64,000 bases of DNA from Rhodospirillales bacterium (GTDB lineage Bacteria > Pseudomonadota > Alphaproteobacteria > Rhodospirillales > Magnetovibrionaceae): assembly GCA_024653965.1 (NCBI GenBank), contig JANLGW010000074.1, positions 22,748 through 86,747 of the forward strand, written 5' to 3'. The notes beneath the pieces are model-generated. The model had not been told where the DNA came from. It did no database searches and saw nothing but the letters and a program-made list of their open reading frames with translations. The position numbers and the translations under genes were made by a program. Below, piece by piece: positions 42,073 through 52,361 of this stretch (positions are counted from its first letter, which is position 1; each line of letters starts with the position of its first letter).

Positions 42073-43188
42073 TCAATTTCTCAGGCGATCATCCGGCAAC
42101 CGCACGATGACGGTGGTGCCTTTGCCCGTATCGCTTACAAGCTTCAGCGTGCCGCCATGGGCCTCGACCAGCCCCTTGGTCAACGGCAAGCCTAAGCCCG
42201 TACCGTCGATGTTGCGCACGCGGGACTCCTGGGTGCGGCCAAACGGCTGCAGCACCATATCGATCTCGTCCTTAGGAATGCCGATGCCATGGTCCTTCAC
42301 GGTAAATATCATATCGCCGTTCTCCACGACGGCAGAGACCCTCACCTCGCCGCCATCCGGGGAGTACTTCAGCGCATTGCCGACCAGATTGGTAACGACC
42401 TGCGTCAACATGGTTTCATCACCGTACAATTTGGGCAGACCGGGGGCCACATCCACGACCAATTCGACTATACCGTTATGATAAGCGCCTTGCAGGCGCT
42501 CGGTCACGTCGGCAATAATCTCTCGCATGTCCACAATGCCGTTATGCAGTTCCAGTTTATTGGCCTCGATTTTGGAAATATCCAACACCGTGCCGATCAG
42601 CCCCAGCAGATAACGCCCAGACTTGAAAATATCGTTGGTGTATTCGTGCTGCTTGTCCGTCATCTTGCCGGTCATGCCGCTCAGCATCATTTCGGAAAAA
42701 CCGATAACGGCGTTGAGCGGCGTACGCAACTCATGGCTGAGATTGGCGATGAAGCTGGATTTCGAGCGGGTGGCGAATTCCGCCAGATCCCTGGCCTCGC
42801 GAATTTCCTTTTCGGCTAGGCTGCGCTGGCGGGCGTACTTGATGGCGCGTAGCAGCACCCGGCGATAGGTTTCGTCCTTGACCAGAAAGTCCTGCGCCCC
42901 GTGACGCAATGCGGCCAGACCCAATTCTTCGTCGTTTTGCGCCGTCAACACCACGATCCCGGTGCCGTCGGCAATGCTGAAAACCGAATCTACCGTCGCC
43001 AGCCCCGAGGTGTCGGGCAGCGTCAAATCCAGCAAGATGAGATCGAATTTTTCATTGCCCAGCCGCGTCTTGGCGTCGGCAAGGGTACCCGCCACATGCA
43101 GTTCATAAGTTTCGAGCGGATCGTCTTGGAGCAACATTTGCACCAAAAGGACGGAAGTTCGGCTATCTTCGACCAATAATATTTTCAT
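42073..43188 (-). CDS. Receiver-histidine kinase hybrid, cytoplasmic
   Basis: Soluble signalling protein (371 aa): receiver domain (about 1-120; DLILLDLTLPDTSG with phospho-Asp), HisKA (about 145-210; NLSHELRTPLNAVIGF with phospho-His) and HATPase (about 250-370; VKDHGIGIP, GTGLGLPLTKG). No transmembrane segment. The receiver-first order is typical of kinases that take phosphate from another sensor or respond to a relay. ATG at 43188 follows GAGGAA. The target regulator is not adjacent. Confidence 0.93.
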   Translation of the reverse strand: MKILLVEDSRTSVLLVQMLLQDDPLETYELHVAGTLADAKTRLGNEKFDLILLDLTLPDTSGLATVDSVFSIADGTGIVVLTAQNDEELGLAALRHGAQDFLVKDETYRRVLLRAIKYARQRSLAEKEIREARDLAEFATRSKSSFIANLSHELRTPLNAVIGFSEMMLSGMTGKMTDKQHEYTNDIFKSGRYLLGLIGTVLDISKIEANKLELHNGIVDMREIIADVTERLQGAYHNGIVELVVDVAPGLPKLYGDETMLTQVVTNLVGNALKYSPDGGEVRVSAVVENGDMIFTVKDHGIGIPKDEIDMVLQPFGRTQESRVRNIDGTGLGLPLTKGLVEAHGGTLKLVSDTGKGTTVIVRLPDDRLRN

Positions 43189-43320
43189 CAGGTTCCTCAC
43201 GCCGCACCCGCATTTAAGAAGGTGGCGCTAAGGGGGTGGATCATGGTCGTCTGGCCGGACAACCATAACGAACAAAACCATGAATATGAAATGGTTTTTG
43301 CTCGTCCCTACCCGTTCGCC

Positions 43321-44514
43321 TTATTCGGCCACGGCCAGCGAAATTTTGCGGCACTTTTGGTACCACAAGGTTGCGGCCAACGTCGCGCCTAAGAAGGGAA
43401 CCATGCCATAGTTGACCGCATCCCACCCCGACACATGAAACAGCCCGCCGGAAGCGAACGAACCGGTCGCCGCAGCGGCGAACACGATAAATTCGTTAAC
43501 GCCCTGAGTTTTGGCCTTTTCATTGGGCCGATAGGCTTCGGTCAGCAGCGTGGTGCCGCCGACAAACAGGAAGTTCCACGCCACCCCCAGCAAGATCAAC
43601 GCGCCGGTGAAGTTCAACAGTTCGATGCCCGTCAGGGCAAATGCCGCGCTGACGACAAACAGCGCCATGCCGCTATACAAAATGGTCAGCACGCCAAACC
43701 GATGGATCAACGTGCCGGTAAAAAACGACGGAACGAACATCGCCAGCACGTGCCATTGAATGACCGAACCGGTATTGCTGATGGGAAACGCGCATGCACT
43801 CATGGCCAGAGGGGTCGCCGTCATCACCAGCACCATCAGGCCGTAACTGGTCGCGGCGTTCAGCACGGCGGCGACAAACGCGGGCTGACGCATGATTTCG
43901 CTTAAAGGCCGCGCGCCCTCGGCGCTCGCCGCCTCGGACGGGCGGGGAATGTTCAAAAAAGCGATGGGGATCATCGCCAGAAAACTCACCCCCGCCGCCA
44001 CCGCGAATGCGCCCGCAAATTGCACCGGGGCCAGCAAGTCTTTGCTCGCCACCGCCAAGCTTGGCCCGATCAGCGCCGAAACCACCCCGCCCAACAAAAC
44101 GAACGACACCGCGCGCGAAACGTAGTTGACCGGAACGCTTTCCACGGCGGCAAAACGATAATATTGGGTCGTCGCCTGATAGATGCCCATAAACAGCATG
44201 GCGATGCAAAACAGCACAAAATCGGCCTGGGTAATGGCATAAGCCGCAAACGCCCCCGCCACCGCGCCCGACGATGCGCCGATCAAAAAGCCCACCCGGC
44301 GCCCGACGCGCTTCATCAATAAGGACAACGGAATGGTGCATAGCGCGGTACCCACCGTCATGATCGCAATCGGCAACGTGGCGAACAGCTTGTTGTCGAC
44401 CAACATCTGCCCCACCAGCCCGGCAAAGGTGATCGAGGTTACGGCCGAAACCAGAGAGAAACCCTGGCACAACGACAACAAAAAGACGTTCAGGCGGTAG
44501 CGTTGCGTCGTCAT
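43321..44514 (-). CDS. Major facilitator superfamily transporter
   Basis: Integral membrane transporter (397 aa) with twelve hydrophobic segments. A basic loop after segment 2 (LLMKRVGRRVGF) matches the MFS motif between helices 2 and 3. Substrate unknown; an efflux role is plausible. It sits 14 bp after a DMT transporter gene on the same strand, so both may be co-transcribed. The 43189-43320 gap holds no feature I can identify. Confidence 0.9.
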   Translation of the reverse strand: MTTQRYRLNVFLLSLCQGFSLVSAVTSITFAGLVGQMLVDNKLFATLPIAIMTVGTALCTIPLSLLMKRVGRRVGFLIGASSGAVAGAFAAYAITQADFVLFCIAMLFMGIYQATTQYYRFAAVESVPVNYVSRAVSFVLLGGVVSALIGPSLAVASKDLLAPVQFAGAFAVAAGVSFLAMIPIAFLNIPRPSEAASAEGARPLSEIMRQPAFVAAVLNAATSYGLMVLVMTATPLAMSACAFPISNTGSVIQWHVLAMFVPSFFTGTLIHRFGVLTILYSGMALFVVSAAFALTGIELLNFTGALILLGVAWNFLFVGGTTLLTEAYRPNEKAKTQGVNEFIVFAAAATGSFASGGLFHVSGWDAVNYGMVPFLGATLAATLWYQKCRKISLAVAE

Positions 44515-44528
44515 ATCAAGCTTCTTTC

Positions 44529-45446
44529 TCAGGTGCTTTCGAGGGTGGCGCTTTCAGGGAGCGCCTTGGCGGTGGTAGTGAGCGAAATGCCCACCAAGAT
44601 GGGCACGATGCCGATAAAATGATAACTTTTGAGGCTTTCGCCCAAAAAGATAATGGAAAAAATCGAGGCAAACAGCGGGATCAGGTGAATAAACAGCCCC
44701 GCTTTGTTCGCGCCCATCCGATGCACACCCGCGTTCCAGCACACAAACGCGGCGATGGAGGCAAACAACGCCAAATAGGCGATCACCAGCAGGCTCGACG
44801 GCGTCAGCGCAAAACCGCCCACGGCGATCCGTTCCCAGGCGTAAAACGGCGCCAAAATCACAACCGCGATCCACATACAGGCACCGATCATCACCAACGA
44901 CGGCAATTCTTTGGGTTTACGCCGCACCAGCACCGAATAAACCGACCACGCCACCACCGCCGCCAGCACCCACAAATCACCCGGGGTGAAGCTCATGTTT
45001 AATAACACGCCTAAGTCACCACGCGACACGATCACGCCCACACCGATGAACGACACCAAGATGCCGATGGCTTGGCGCACGCTAAGGCGTTCATCACCCA
45101 TGATCTTTGATACCACCGGGATAACCACGGGCATGGCCGCCAGCACAAAGGCGGCGTTGATGGCCTCGGTGGTGCCCAGCGCGATGTAGATAAAACTGTG
45201 AAACATCGCCATGCCCATCAACGCCAACACAAACAACAAAGCGAAATGGCGGCGAAGGATATCGCGCAGAGCCCACATCTCGCGGGCGATGAACGGGGTC
45301 AAGATCAACGCCGCCACCAACCAACGCGCAAAGGTGAGGTTCAGCGGCGGAATGTCGCTGTGCGCCCACCGCCCCACGACGAAGTTTCCGCCCCAAAACA
45401 GCGCGGACAACGTCAACAACACGGCGGGCGGAAGGCGAAAAACCAT
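44529..45446 (-). CDS. EamA/DMT-family transporter
   Basis: Ten-helix drug/metabolite transporter (305 aa) with two EamA repeats; the N-terminal motif ALFWGGNFVVGRW is characteristic. Substrate unknown. It is upstream of the MFS gene by 14 bp. About 70-130 nt upstream lies a repeat (45517-45573) that recurs before the next gene, possibly a duplicated promoter segment. Confidence 0.9.
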   Translation of the reverse strand: MVFRLPPAVLLTLSALFWGGNFVVGRWAHSDIPPLNLTFARWLVAALILTPFIAREMWALRDILRRHFALLFVLALMGMAMFHSFIYIALGTTEAINAAFVLAAMPVVIPVVSKIMGDERLSVRQAIGILVSFIGVGVIVSRGDLGVLLNMSFTPGDLWVLAAVVAWSVYSVLVRRKPKELPSLVMIGACMWIAVVILAPFYAWERIAVGGFALTPSSLLVIAYLALFASIAAFVCWNAGVHRMGANKAGLFIHLIPLFASIFSIIFLGESLKSYHFIGIVPILVGISLTTTAKALPESATLEST

Positions 45447-45516
45447 CGGAAAAAATCCTGGGGAGCAAAAAACACCCCACAGTCATAACGCAGCCCTACC
45501 GGGAAAACGACGCAAT

Positions 45517-45573
45517 TATTGTCACCGTAACAAGAATTGCGCCCAAATTGGCCCGCGCCCCGACCGTCACGAC
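45517..45573. repeat. Direct repeat copy A flanking an orphan gene
   Basis: Similar to 46124-46178 in the same orientation: about four substitutions and three small indels. Shared blocks include TATTGTCACC, ACAAGAAT, GCGCCCAAA and CCCCGACCGT. It overlaps the stop of the orphan gene and lies in the upstream region of the DMT transporter gene. Confidence 0.75.
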
Positions 45574-46007
45574 AACTCCGCCCGAGCGCGGTTTTCCGGG
45601 AATGCCCACGCATCCTCTGCAATCACCACATGGCGTACATCGGCCTTAGTTGTTCCGTAACAATCACCATAGACTCTCAGTGCCTCTTTAATAATCCCGA
45701 CGACCTCCCACTCTTCATCAGCCGAAGTGAAGGTGTAACGAAAGGATGTTCGGAATCGAGGAGTGGGTTCATCGGGAAGTGCTACATAAGGTCCACCCCC
45801 CATGGACAAGATGGTCCAGTCAATCCACCACCACTCGCGCGACGGCATTTGGATAAACTCAGCCTGCGCCTGAAATGGGACCTTGATGTCCCGCAAAAAA
45901 AGAACAAAAAACTTTCCGGCCTCATCAATAACGCGGCCAGACTCGCTGAGTTTGATATCGCGCTCGGCGTCATAGGTTATATAGTTTTCTAGGTCATTCA
46001 CGAACAT
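45567..46007 (-). CDS. Orphan hypothetical protein
   Basis: A 146-aa soluble protein, unrecognised. It is acidic, with a Trp cluster (REWWWIDWT) near residue 58 and a mixed alpha/beta pattern. The ATG at 46007 follows GGGAG; an earlier ATG at 46067 is possible. The gene is bracketed by imperfect direct repeats (45517-45573 and 46124-46178), suggesting insertion between duplicated flanking DNA. Confidence 0.6.
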   Translation of the reverse strand: MFVNDLENYITYDAERDIKLSESGRVIDEAGKFFVLFLRDIKVPFQAQAEFIQMPSREWWWIDWTILSMGGGPYVALPDEPTPRFRTSFRYTFTSADEEWEVVGIIKEALRVYGDCYGTTKADVRHVVIAEDAWAFPENRARAELS

Positions 46008-46123
46008 CGGCTGGCTCCCACCACGGGGTTTTTCATCATTTTCTGCTAGTATGGATTCACACGTCATCAATTTACAGCCTTTCGCATAGCCGGATTGGCG
46101 GCAGAACCGGCCTCCGCTTTGTC

Positions 46124-46178
46124 TATTGTCACCCAAACAAGAATGCGCCCAAACTTGACCCGCCCCGACCGTTACGAC
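46124..46178. repeat. Direct repeat copy B flanking an orphan gene
   Basis: Partner of 45517-45573. It lies about 120 nt upstream of the orphan gene start, so each minus-strand gene has one copy upstream; promoter duplication is a simple alternative. Confidence 0.75.
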
Positions 46179-46268
46179 GCCCCCTCCGATAGCCCCCCCT
46201 GATAGGCCTTGACAACCCTACCGTGTTCATGTTTTGTTCTCATATCGAAACCCAATCGGAGAACGACC

Positions 46269-46352
46269 ATGAACATCGAACGCATGCTCAACGAAATCGC
46301 CGCCGTCACCGCCCTGTTCGCGGGCGCTTATGTGCTTTTGATGGTGGTATAA
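46269..46352 (+). CDS. 27-residue single-helix membrane peptide
   Basis: Short ORF with CGGAGAACGACC before the ATG. The first half is amphipathic (MNIERMLNEI) and the second a hydrophobic helix (AAVTALFAGAYVLLMVV). A TTGACA (46209-46214) upstream could be a -35 element. It resembles small membrane peptides that regulate larger complexes, but no family is recognised. Confidence 0.5.
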   Translation: MNIERMLNEIAAVTALFAGAYVLLMVV

Positions 46353-46408
46353 CCTAAAATTGTGTTCTAGCATTCCTGTGCACGTTAATAACAGGGATGG
46401 GGGGAAAC

Positions 46409-47344
46409 ATGCCCGGCGGATATGCGCATCTGACGCTGGTCAACCAAATGCGCGAATTGGTGGATGCCGATGACGCCATCCCGGTAAACGTCAAACGCGT
46501 CACCGGACTGTATTTGAACTATTGCGAACTGGGCGCGATCAGCCCCGATTACCCCTATCTCGACATCGCCGATAGCGATGCCGCGTCGTGGGCGGATTTG
46601 ATGCATTATACCCGCACCACGGACATGATCCGTTCCGGCGTAAAGCGGCTATGGCCGATGACCGGGGCGCGGCAGCAAAAATGCCTGGCATGGCTGTTGG
46701 GTTACGCCGCGCACGTGGTCATGGACGTGACTGTCCACCCCATCGTGGAACTCAAAGTCGGCCCCTACGCGCAAAACAAAACGGATCATCGCATCTGCGA
46801 GATGCACCAAGACGCCTACATCTTCCAACGCATGAACTTAGGTCAGGTCGGATTATCTGAACATTTTGATAGCAAAAACAATGGGATATTATCCTGTCAT
46901 CATGCGGAAGATGAACAACGGATTGATGCGGATATCTTCGGTTTGTGGAACGGCATGTTGCGAGACGTGCATCCCGGCGTCCACGGCCAGAACCCACCCG
47001 ACGTAGATTCCTGGCACGCCAAATTTGGCCCCATCGTGGACGCCATCGAAGAAGGCTCGGCTCTGCCCGCCTTTGCCCGCCACGTCGCCGTCAACGCGGG
47101 CCTGACTTACCCTTCGCCCGCCGATATTGACCACCCGGAATATATCGACGCCTTAACAACGCCCGAAGGCCCGATGCCTTACGACGCCATTTTCGACCGC
47201 GCGCGCGACAATGTCGCCCAGGTTTGGGGCAAGATTGGCCATGACGTCGGTGAGAAGCGGATCGACCGCCTCGCCGACATGGGGGCGTGGAATCTGGATA
47301 CCGGGCGCGACGGCGCCGGAAAACTGGTCTTTTGGAACGATTGA
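46409..47344 (+). CDS. Zinc-dependent phospholipase C-like protein
   Basis: A 311-aa protein of the Zn_dep_PLPC family. It begins PGGYAHL with a metal-ligand His, and has LGYAAHVVMDVTVHP (further His/Asp ligands) and HRICEMHQDAYI. No signal peptide, so unlike secreted phospholipases it is probably cytoplasmic; substrate unknown. The ATG at 46409 has a run of G as ribosome-binding site; an in-frame ATG at 46397 is less likely. It precedes 47355 by 10 bp. Confidence 0.82.
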   Translation: MPGGYAHLTLVNQMRELVDADDAIPVNVKRVTGLYLNYCELGAISPDYPYLDIADSDAASWADLMHYTRTTDMIRSGVKRLWPMTGARQQKCLAWLLGYAAHVVMDVTVHPIVELKVGPYAQNKTDHRICEMHQDAYIFQRMNLGQVGLSEHFDSKNNGILSCHHAEDEQRIDADIFGLWNGMLRDVHPGVHGQNPPDVDSWHAKFGPIVDAIEEGSALPAFARHVAVNAGLTYPSPADIDHPEYIDALTTPEGPMPYDAIFDRARDNVAQVWGKIGHDVGEKRIDRLADMGAWNLDTGRDGAGKLVFWND

Positions 47345-47354
47345 GGGGGAGCCC

Positions 47355-47786
47355 ATGCGCAAGATAACGAGCCGATGCATGGCGTTCGTCGCCGTCACCT
47401 TGTTGACGAGTTCATGCCTGCACGATGCCGCCGCGGTCGATAAAGAAAAAATGCTGGGGCTGGGTAGCGCGCTCACCAAAGTCAGCTCCGCCGTGCACGT
47501 CACCGTGTTTTACGACCATCCGCCCGCAGATTTACGCGACGCCGCACTGCTGACCGTCGCTACGGAACACAACCCAGCCCTGCTGAATGCCTTCGACGGC
47601 CACGTCCTAAAAGCCCGCCAGGAGGGCAAAAATTCATCGGTGTTGGTCTGTGACAAAACGGGCAAAACCGCCTTGATCGAGGATGCGGGCTGCACCGGAA
47701 CGCCCGATCTGCACATCTGGGAAAGCCGACCGGACCAGCCATGCGGTTACGTGCTTGATCTGGCAACGGTGTGTGCCGCGCCTTAA
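47355..47786 (+). CDS. Exported hypothetical protein
   Basis: A 143-aa protein with an N-terminal signal (about 1-25; TSSC may be a weak lipobox). The mature part has four or five cysteines (LVCDKTGK, DAGCTGTPD, QPCGYVLD, TVCAAP) that could form disulfides in the periplasm. GGGGGAG precedes the ATG at 47355. No family recognised; likely co-transcribed with the upstream phospholipase-like gene. Confidence 0.65.
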   Translation: MRKITSRCMAFVAVTLLTSSCLHDAAAVDKEKMLGLGSALTKVSSAVHVTVFYDHPPADLRDAALLTVATEHNPALLNAFDGHVLKARQEGKNSSVLVCDKTGKTALIEDAGCTGTPDLHIWESRPDQPCGYVLDLATVCAAP

Positions 47787-48215
47787 TTACAGCTTATCGG
47801 GCAGCACCAGCGCGCCGCTTTGATCCGGCACCAGTTGCGCCACGTAGGAAAACTCCCACGGATGGCCATCGGGGTCCGCGATGTAGGCCGTATAACCACC
47901 CCACGGCATTTCCTTCGCCGCCGACAGCAGCGTCGCCCCGGCATCCAGCGCTTGGCCGATCATCGCATCGACCTCGTTGCGCGAACTTAAATTCACCGCC
48001 AGCGTGATGCCGCCGGGTTTAGGGCTGTTCAGCCCCGTGTCGTGGTTGAGGGAGTCTTGGCCGTACAACCCCAACACCTGAGCGCCAGCTTGGAAAAAGG
48101 TCACCTCGGCCATGCTGATGGGGGATGCGACCCAGCCCATCGCTTCGTAATAGGCTCGTGAAATGGCCATATTTTTAACGCCCAAGGTGATCAGATGAAT
48201 GCGGTTATCGCTCAT
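47787..48215 (-). CDS. VOC-family (glyoxalase-like) protein
   Basis: A 142-aa vicinal-oxygen-chelate fold protein. It shows the start RIHLITLGVKNMAISRAYYEAMGW and the end AYIADPDGHPWEFSY, whose His/Glu pattern is typical of metal binding in this fold. Function within the superfamily (glyoxalase, dioxygenase, resistance protein) cannot be told. It abuts the convergent exported protein gene. Confidence 0.88.
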   Translation of the reverse strand: MSDNRIHLITLGVKNMAISRAYYEAMGWVASPISMAEVTFFQAGAQVLGLYGQDSLNHDTGLNSPKPGGITLAVNLSSRNEVDAMIGQALDAGATLLSAAKEMPWGGYTAYIADPDGHPWEFSYVAQLVPDQSGALVLPDKL

Positions 48216-48224
48216 AACAGCCCC

Positions 48225-48650
48225 CTATCCCTTCGGCACCGGGCGTTTTTTGCCGTTTTCATCCAACGCCACAAACACAAAATCGCCGGCAGTAACCTTA
48301 ATTTCCAAGACTTCCCCGGCGTTGCGGCGATGCACCCAGGCCTGCACATGAATGGTGAGCGAGGTCTTGCCGACCTGCGTCACATCGGCGTAACAGCACA
48401 ACACGTCGCCCACATGCACCGGCTGGTGAAATTCCATCGCCGTGATCGCCACCGTGGCGACGCGGCCCCGGGCGCGGTCCGAGGCGGTGATGCCGCCCGC
48501 GATGTCCATCTGCGACAACAGCCAGCCGCCGAAGATGTTGCCGCCTGCGTTCAAGTTGGCGGGCATGGCCAACTGACGGATGGCCAATTGGCCCCGGGGG
48601 TGATGAGAACTGGGCTTTTGACGGCCAAGATTGGTTTCCGATTCGCTCAT
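48225..48650 (-). CDS. Acyl-CoA thioesterase (hotdog, YciA type)
   Basis: Hydrolyses acyl-CoA thioesters. The protein (141 aa) has the hotdog pattern NLNAGGNIFGGWLLSQMDIAGG with catalytic Asp, and VHVGDVLCCYADV. The ATG at 48650 fits YciA length. It is 9 bp upstream of the VOC gene on the same strand. Confidence 0.92.
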   Translation of the reverse strand: MSESETNLGRQKPSSHHPRGQLAIRQLAMPANLNAGGNIFGGWLLSQMDIAGGITASDRARGRVATVAITAMEFHQPVHVGDVLCCYADVTQVGKTSLTIHVQAWVHRRNAGEVLEIKVTAGDFVFVALDENGKKRPVPKG

Positions 48651-48811
48651 GTCTGAAAAATCCCCTGCCCTTTGAACCACAACACTTTGACGTTTACGCC
48701 CTAAAAGACTACCAAATGAGGGTTGATGCACACCCGCGTCGATTTTAGGATACTGTAGCGCCGCCCAAATGCCTACCGACGAATGAACCCCTTCAATATT
48801 CCGTGAGATCC

Positions 48812-50893
<2,082 letters not shown>

Positions 50894-51019
50894 CCCCTCC
50901 CTCTTCCCAACCCACAATCTTTTAAAGGTTTGCCAAAGGTTTGATTGACCGCACCCGCATTGCGGGCTTAGGCTTACGTCTGAGACAGAACGTCAGAAAC
51001 GGAGGTCGTGGTTTTTTCC

Positions 51020-52312
51020 ATGGACAGCTCCCAGACCGAAGCGCGCGACGAATTCGCGCCAGACCCGGATACGCCACCCAACAACGCTGTCGCCGACAAC
51101 GTTACGTCTGGTTTTGCGTCTACTAGTTCCCTGTCTAAGGTTAAGCGTTTACCGTTACGGTCCTTGGCTTTGCTCATTATTTTAGTGGGCACGATGGTGA
51201 TTCTCATCACGCTCTATAGCTTCAACACCGGCCTGCGTCTGGCGGAACGCTATACCCCGCTCATTGACGCCACCATGGAAGTCAAACTTTCCGCCACCAC
51301 CGCGCACCTGTGGTTCGAGGAAATGGTGAGCAACGACCGTGCGGAAAATTTCAACAGCGTGCGACGGCACCTGCAAGAGGCCGATTGGTACGCCGAGGCC
51401 ATGTTGAAAGGCGGCACCAACGAGGAAGGAACCTTCATCCCCTTAGACGACCCGGTTTTGCGCGGCAAAATCGAGCACACCCGAGAACTGCTGGTGGAAC
51501 TGAACCGATTGATGGAATTGCGCTGGCGTGCGCACCTCAGCACCGGTGGCGGCACCGCCCACGACCCCGCATTCGATCACATTTTCGCCGATCTTGTCGT
51601 CGAAACCGATCAGGTGGAAACGAGCCTGCAAAGCCTCAACCGCTTGGCCATCCAAACCTTTAGAATCATTCAGTTTTGCTTGGGCGCTTTGACGTTGATC
51701 GCCACGCTCATCATCGTTTCCGTACTCATGCGCTTTGCCCACGAGCAAAACCGAAACCTGGAAACCTTGCACCGCGAGGTTGAGCAGCGCGTCGAAGCGG
51801 AAGAAACGCTGCGCCGCCAGGCCACCACCGATACCTTGACCAAATTGTTCAACCGTCGCCACATCACCGACTTGATGAACCAAGAACTCAAACGGGCGGG
51901 GCGGCGCGACACGCCGTTTTGCCTGATTATGTTCGATTTGGACCATTTCAAATCCATCAACGACAACTTCGGCCACGATACCGGCGACCGGGTTTTGCAA
52001 ACCGTGGCCGAAACCATCCGTGAACGCTTGCGCGAACTGGATGCGTTCGCCCGCTGGGGCGGCGAGGAATTTTTGATCTTGGTGCGCGAAACGAAGCTGG
52101 ATGGTGCTATGGCACTGGCCGAAACCTGCCGCGCGCGGCTGGCGCTCACCGACATCGAAACGGTCGGACGCGTCACCGCCAGTTTCGGCGTGGCGCAATA
52201 CATGGAAGGCGAAACCCTGCGCGAACTGGTCCACCGCGCCGACCAGGCCCTCTACGCCGCCAAAAACGCCGGGCGTAACCGCGTCATGGGGGCGAAGGCC
52301 AAGGCGTCTTAA
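51020..52312 (+). CDS. Membrane-bound diguanylate cyclase (GGDEF)
   Basis: Synthesises c-di-GMP. The protein (430 aa) has a transmembrane helix (about 55-75), a periplasmic helical sensor region (about 80-215), a second transmembrane helix (about 220-245), a short coiled coil, and a GGDEF domain (about 265-430) with active-site GGEEF and an RELD inhibitory site five residues before it. Start is uncertain: GTG at 51008 or ATG at 51020. Its 3' segment (52225-52267) recurs at 53800-53842. Confidence 0.92.
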   Translation: MDSSQTEARDEFAPDPDTPPNNAVADNVTSGFASTSSLSKVKRLPLRSLALLIILVGTMVILITLYSFNTGLRLAERYTPLIDATMEVKLSATTAHLWFEEMVSNDRAENFNSVRRHLQEADWYAEAMLKGGTNEEGTFIPLDDPVLRGKIEHTRELLVELNRLMELRWRAHLSTGGGTAHDPAFDHIFADLVVETDQVETSLQSLNRLAIQTFRIIQFCLGALTLIATLIIVSVLMRFAHEQNRNLETLHREVEQRVEAEETLRRQATTDTLTKLFNRRHITDLMNQELKRAGRRDTPFCLIMFDLDHFKSINDNFGHDTGDRVLQTVAETIRERLRELDAFARWGGEEFLILVRETKLDGAMALAETCRARLALTDIETVGRVTASFGVAQYMEGETLRELVHRADQALYAAKNAGRNRVMGAKAKAS

Positions 52313-52327
52313 CCTATGGGCGGATGA

Positions 52328-52349
52328 CGCGGGTGCCTGACCACCCGCG
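52328..52349. other. Hairpin between convergent genes
   Basis: CGCGGGTG pairs with CACCCGCG. No T run. It may help end transcription of the cyclase gene or of the regulator-GST gene. Confidence 0.4.
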
Positions 52350-52361
52350 CCCCCCCATCGC

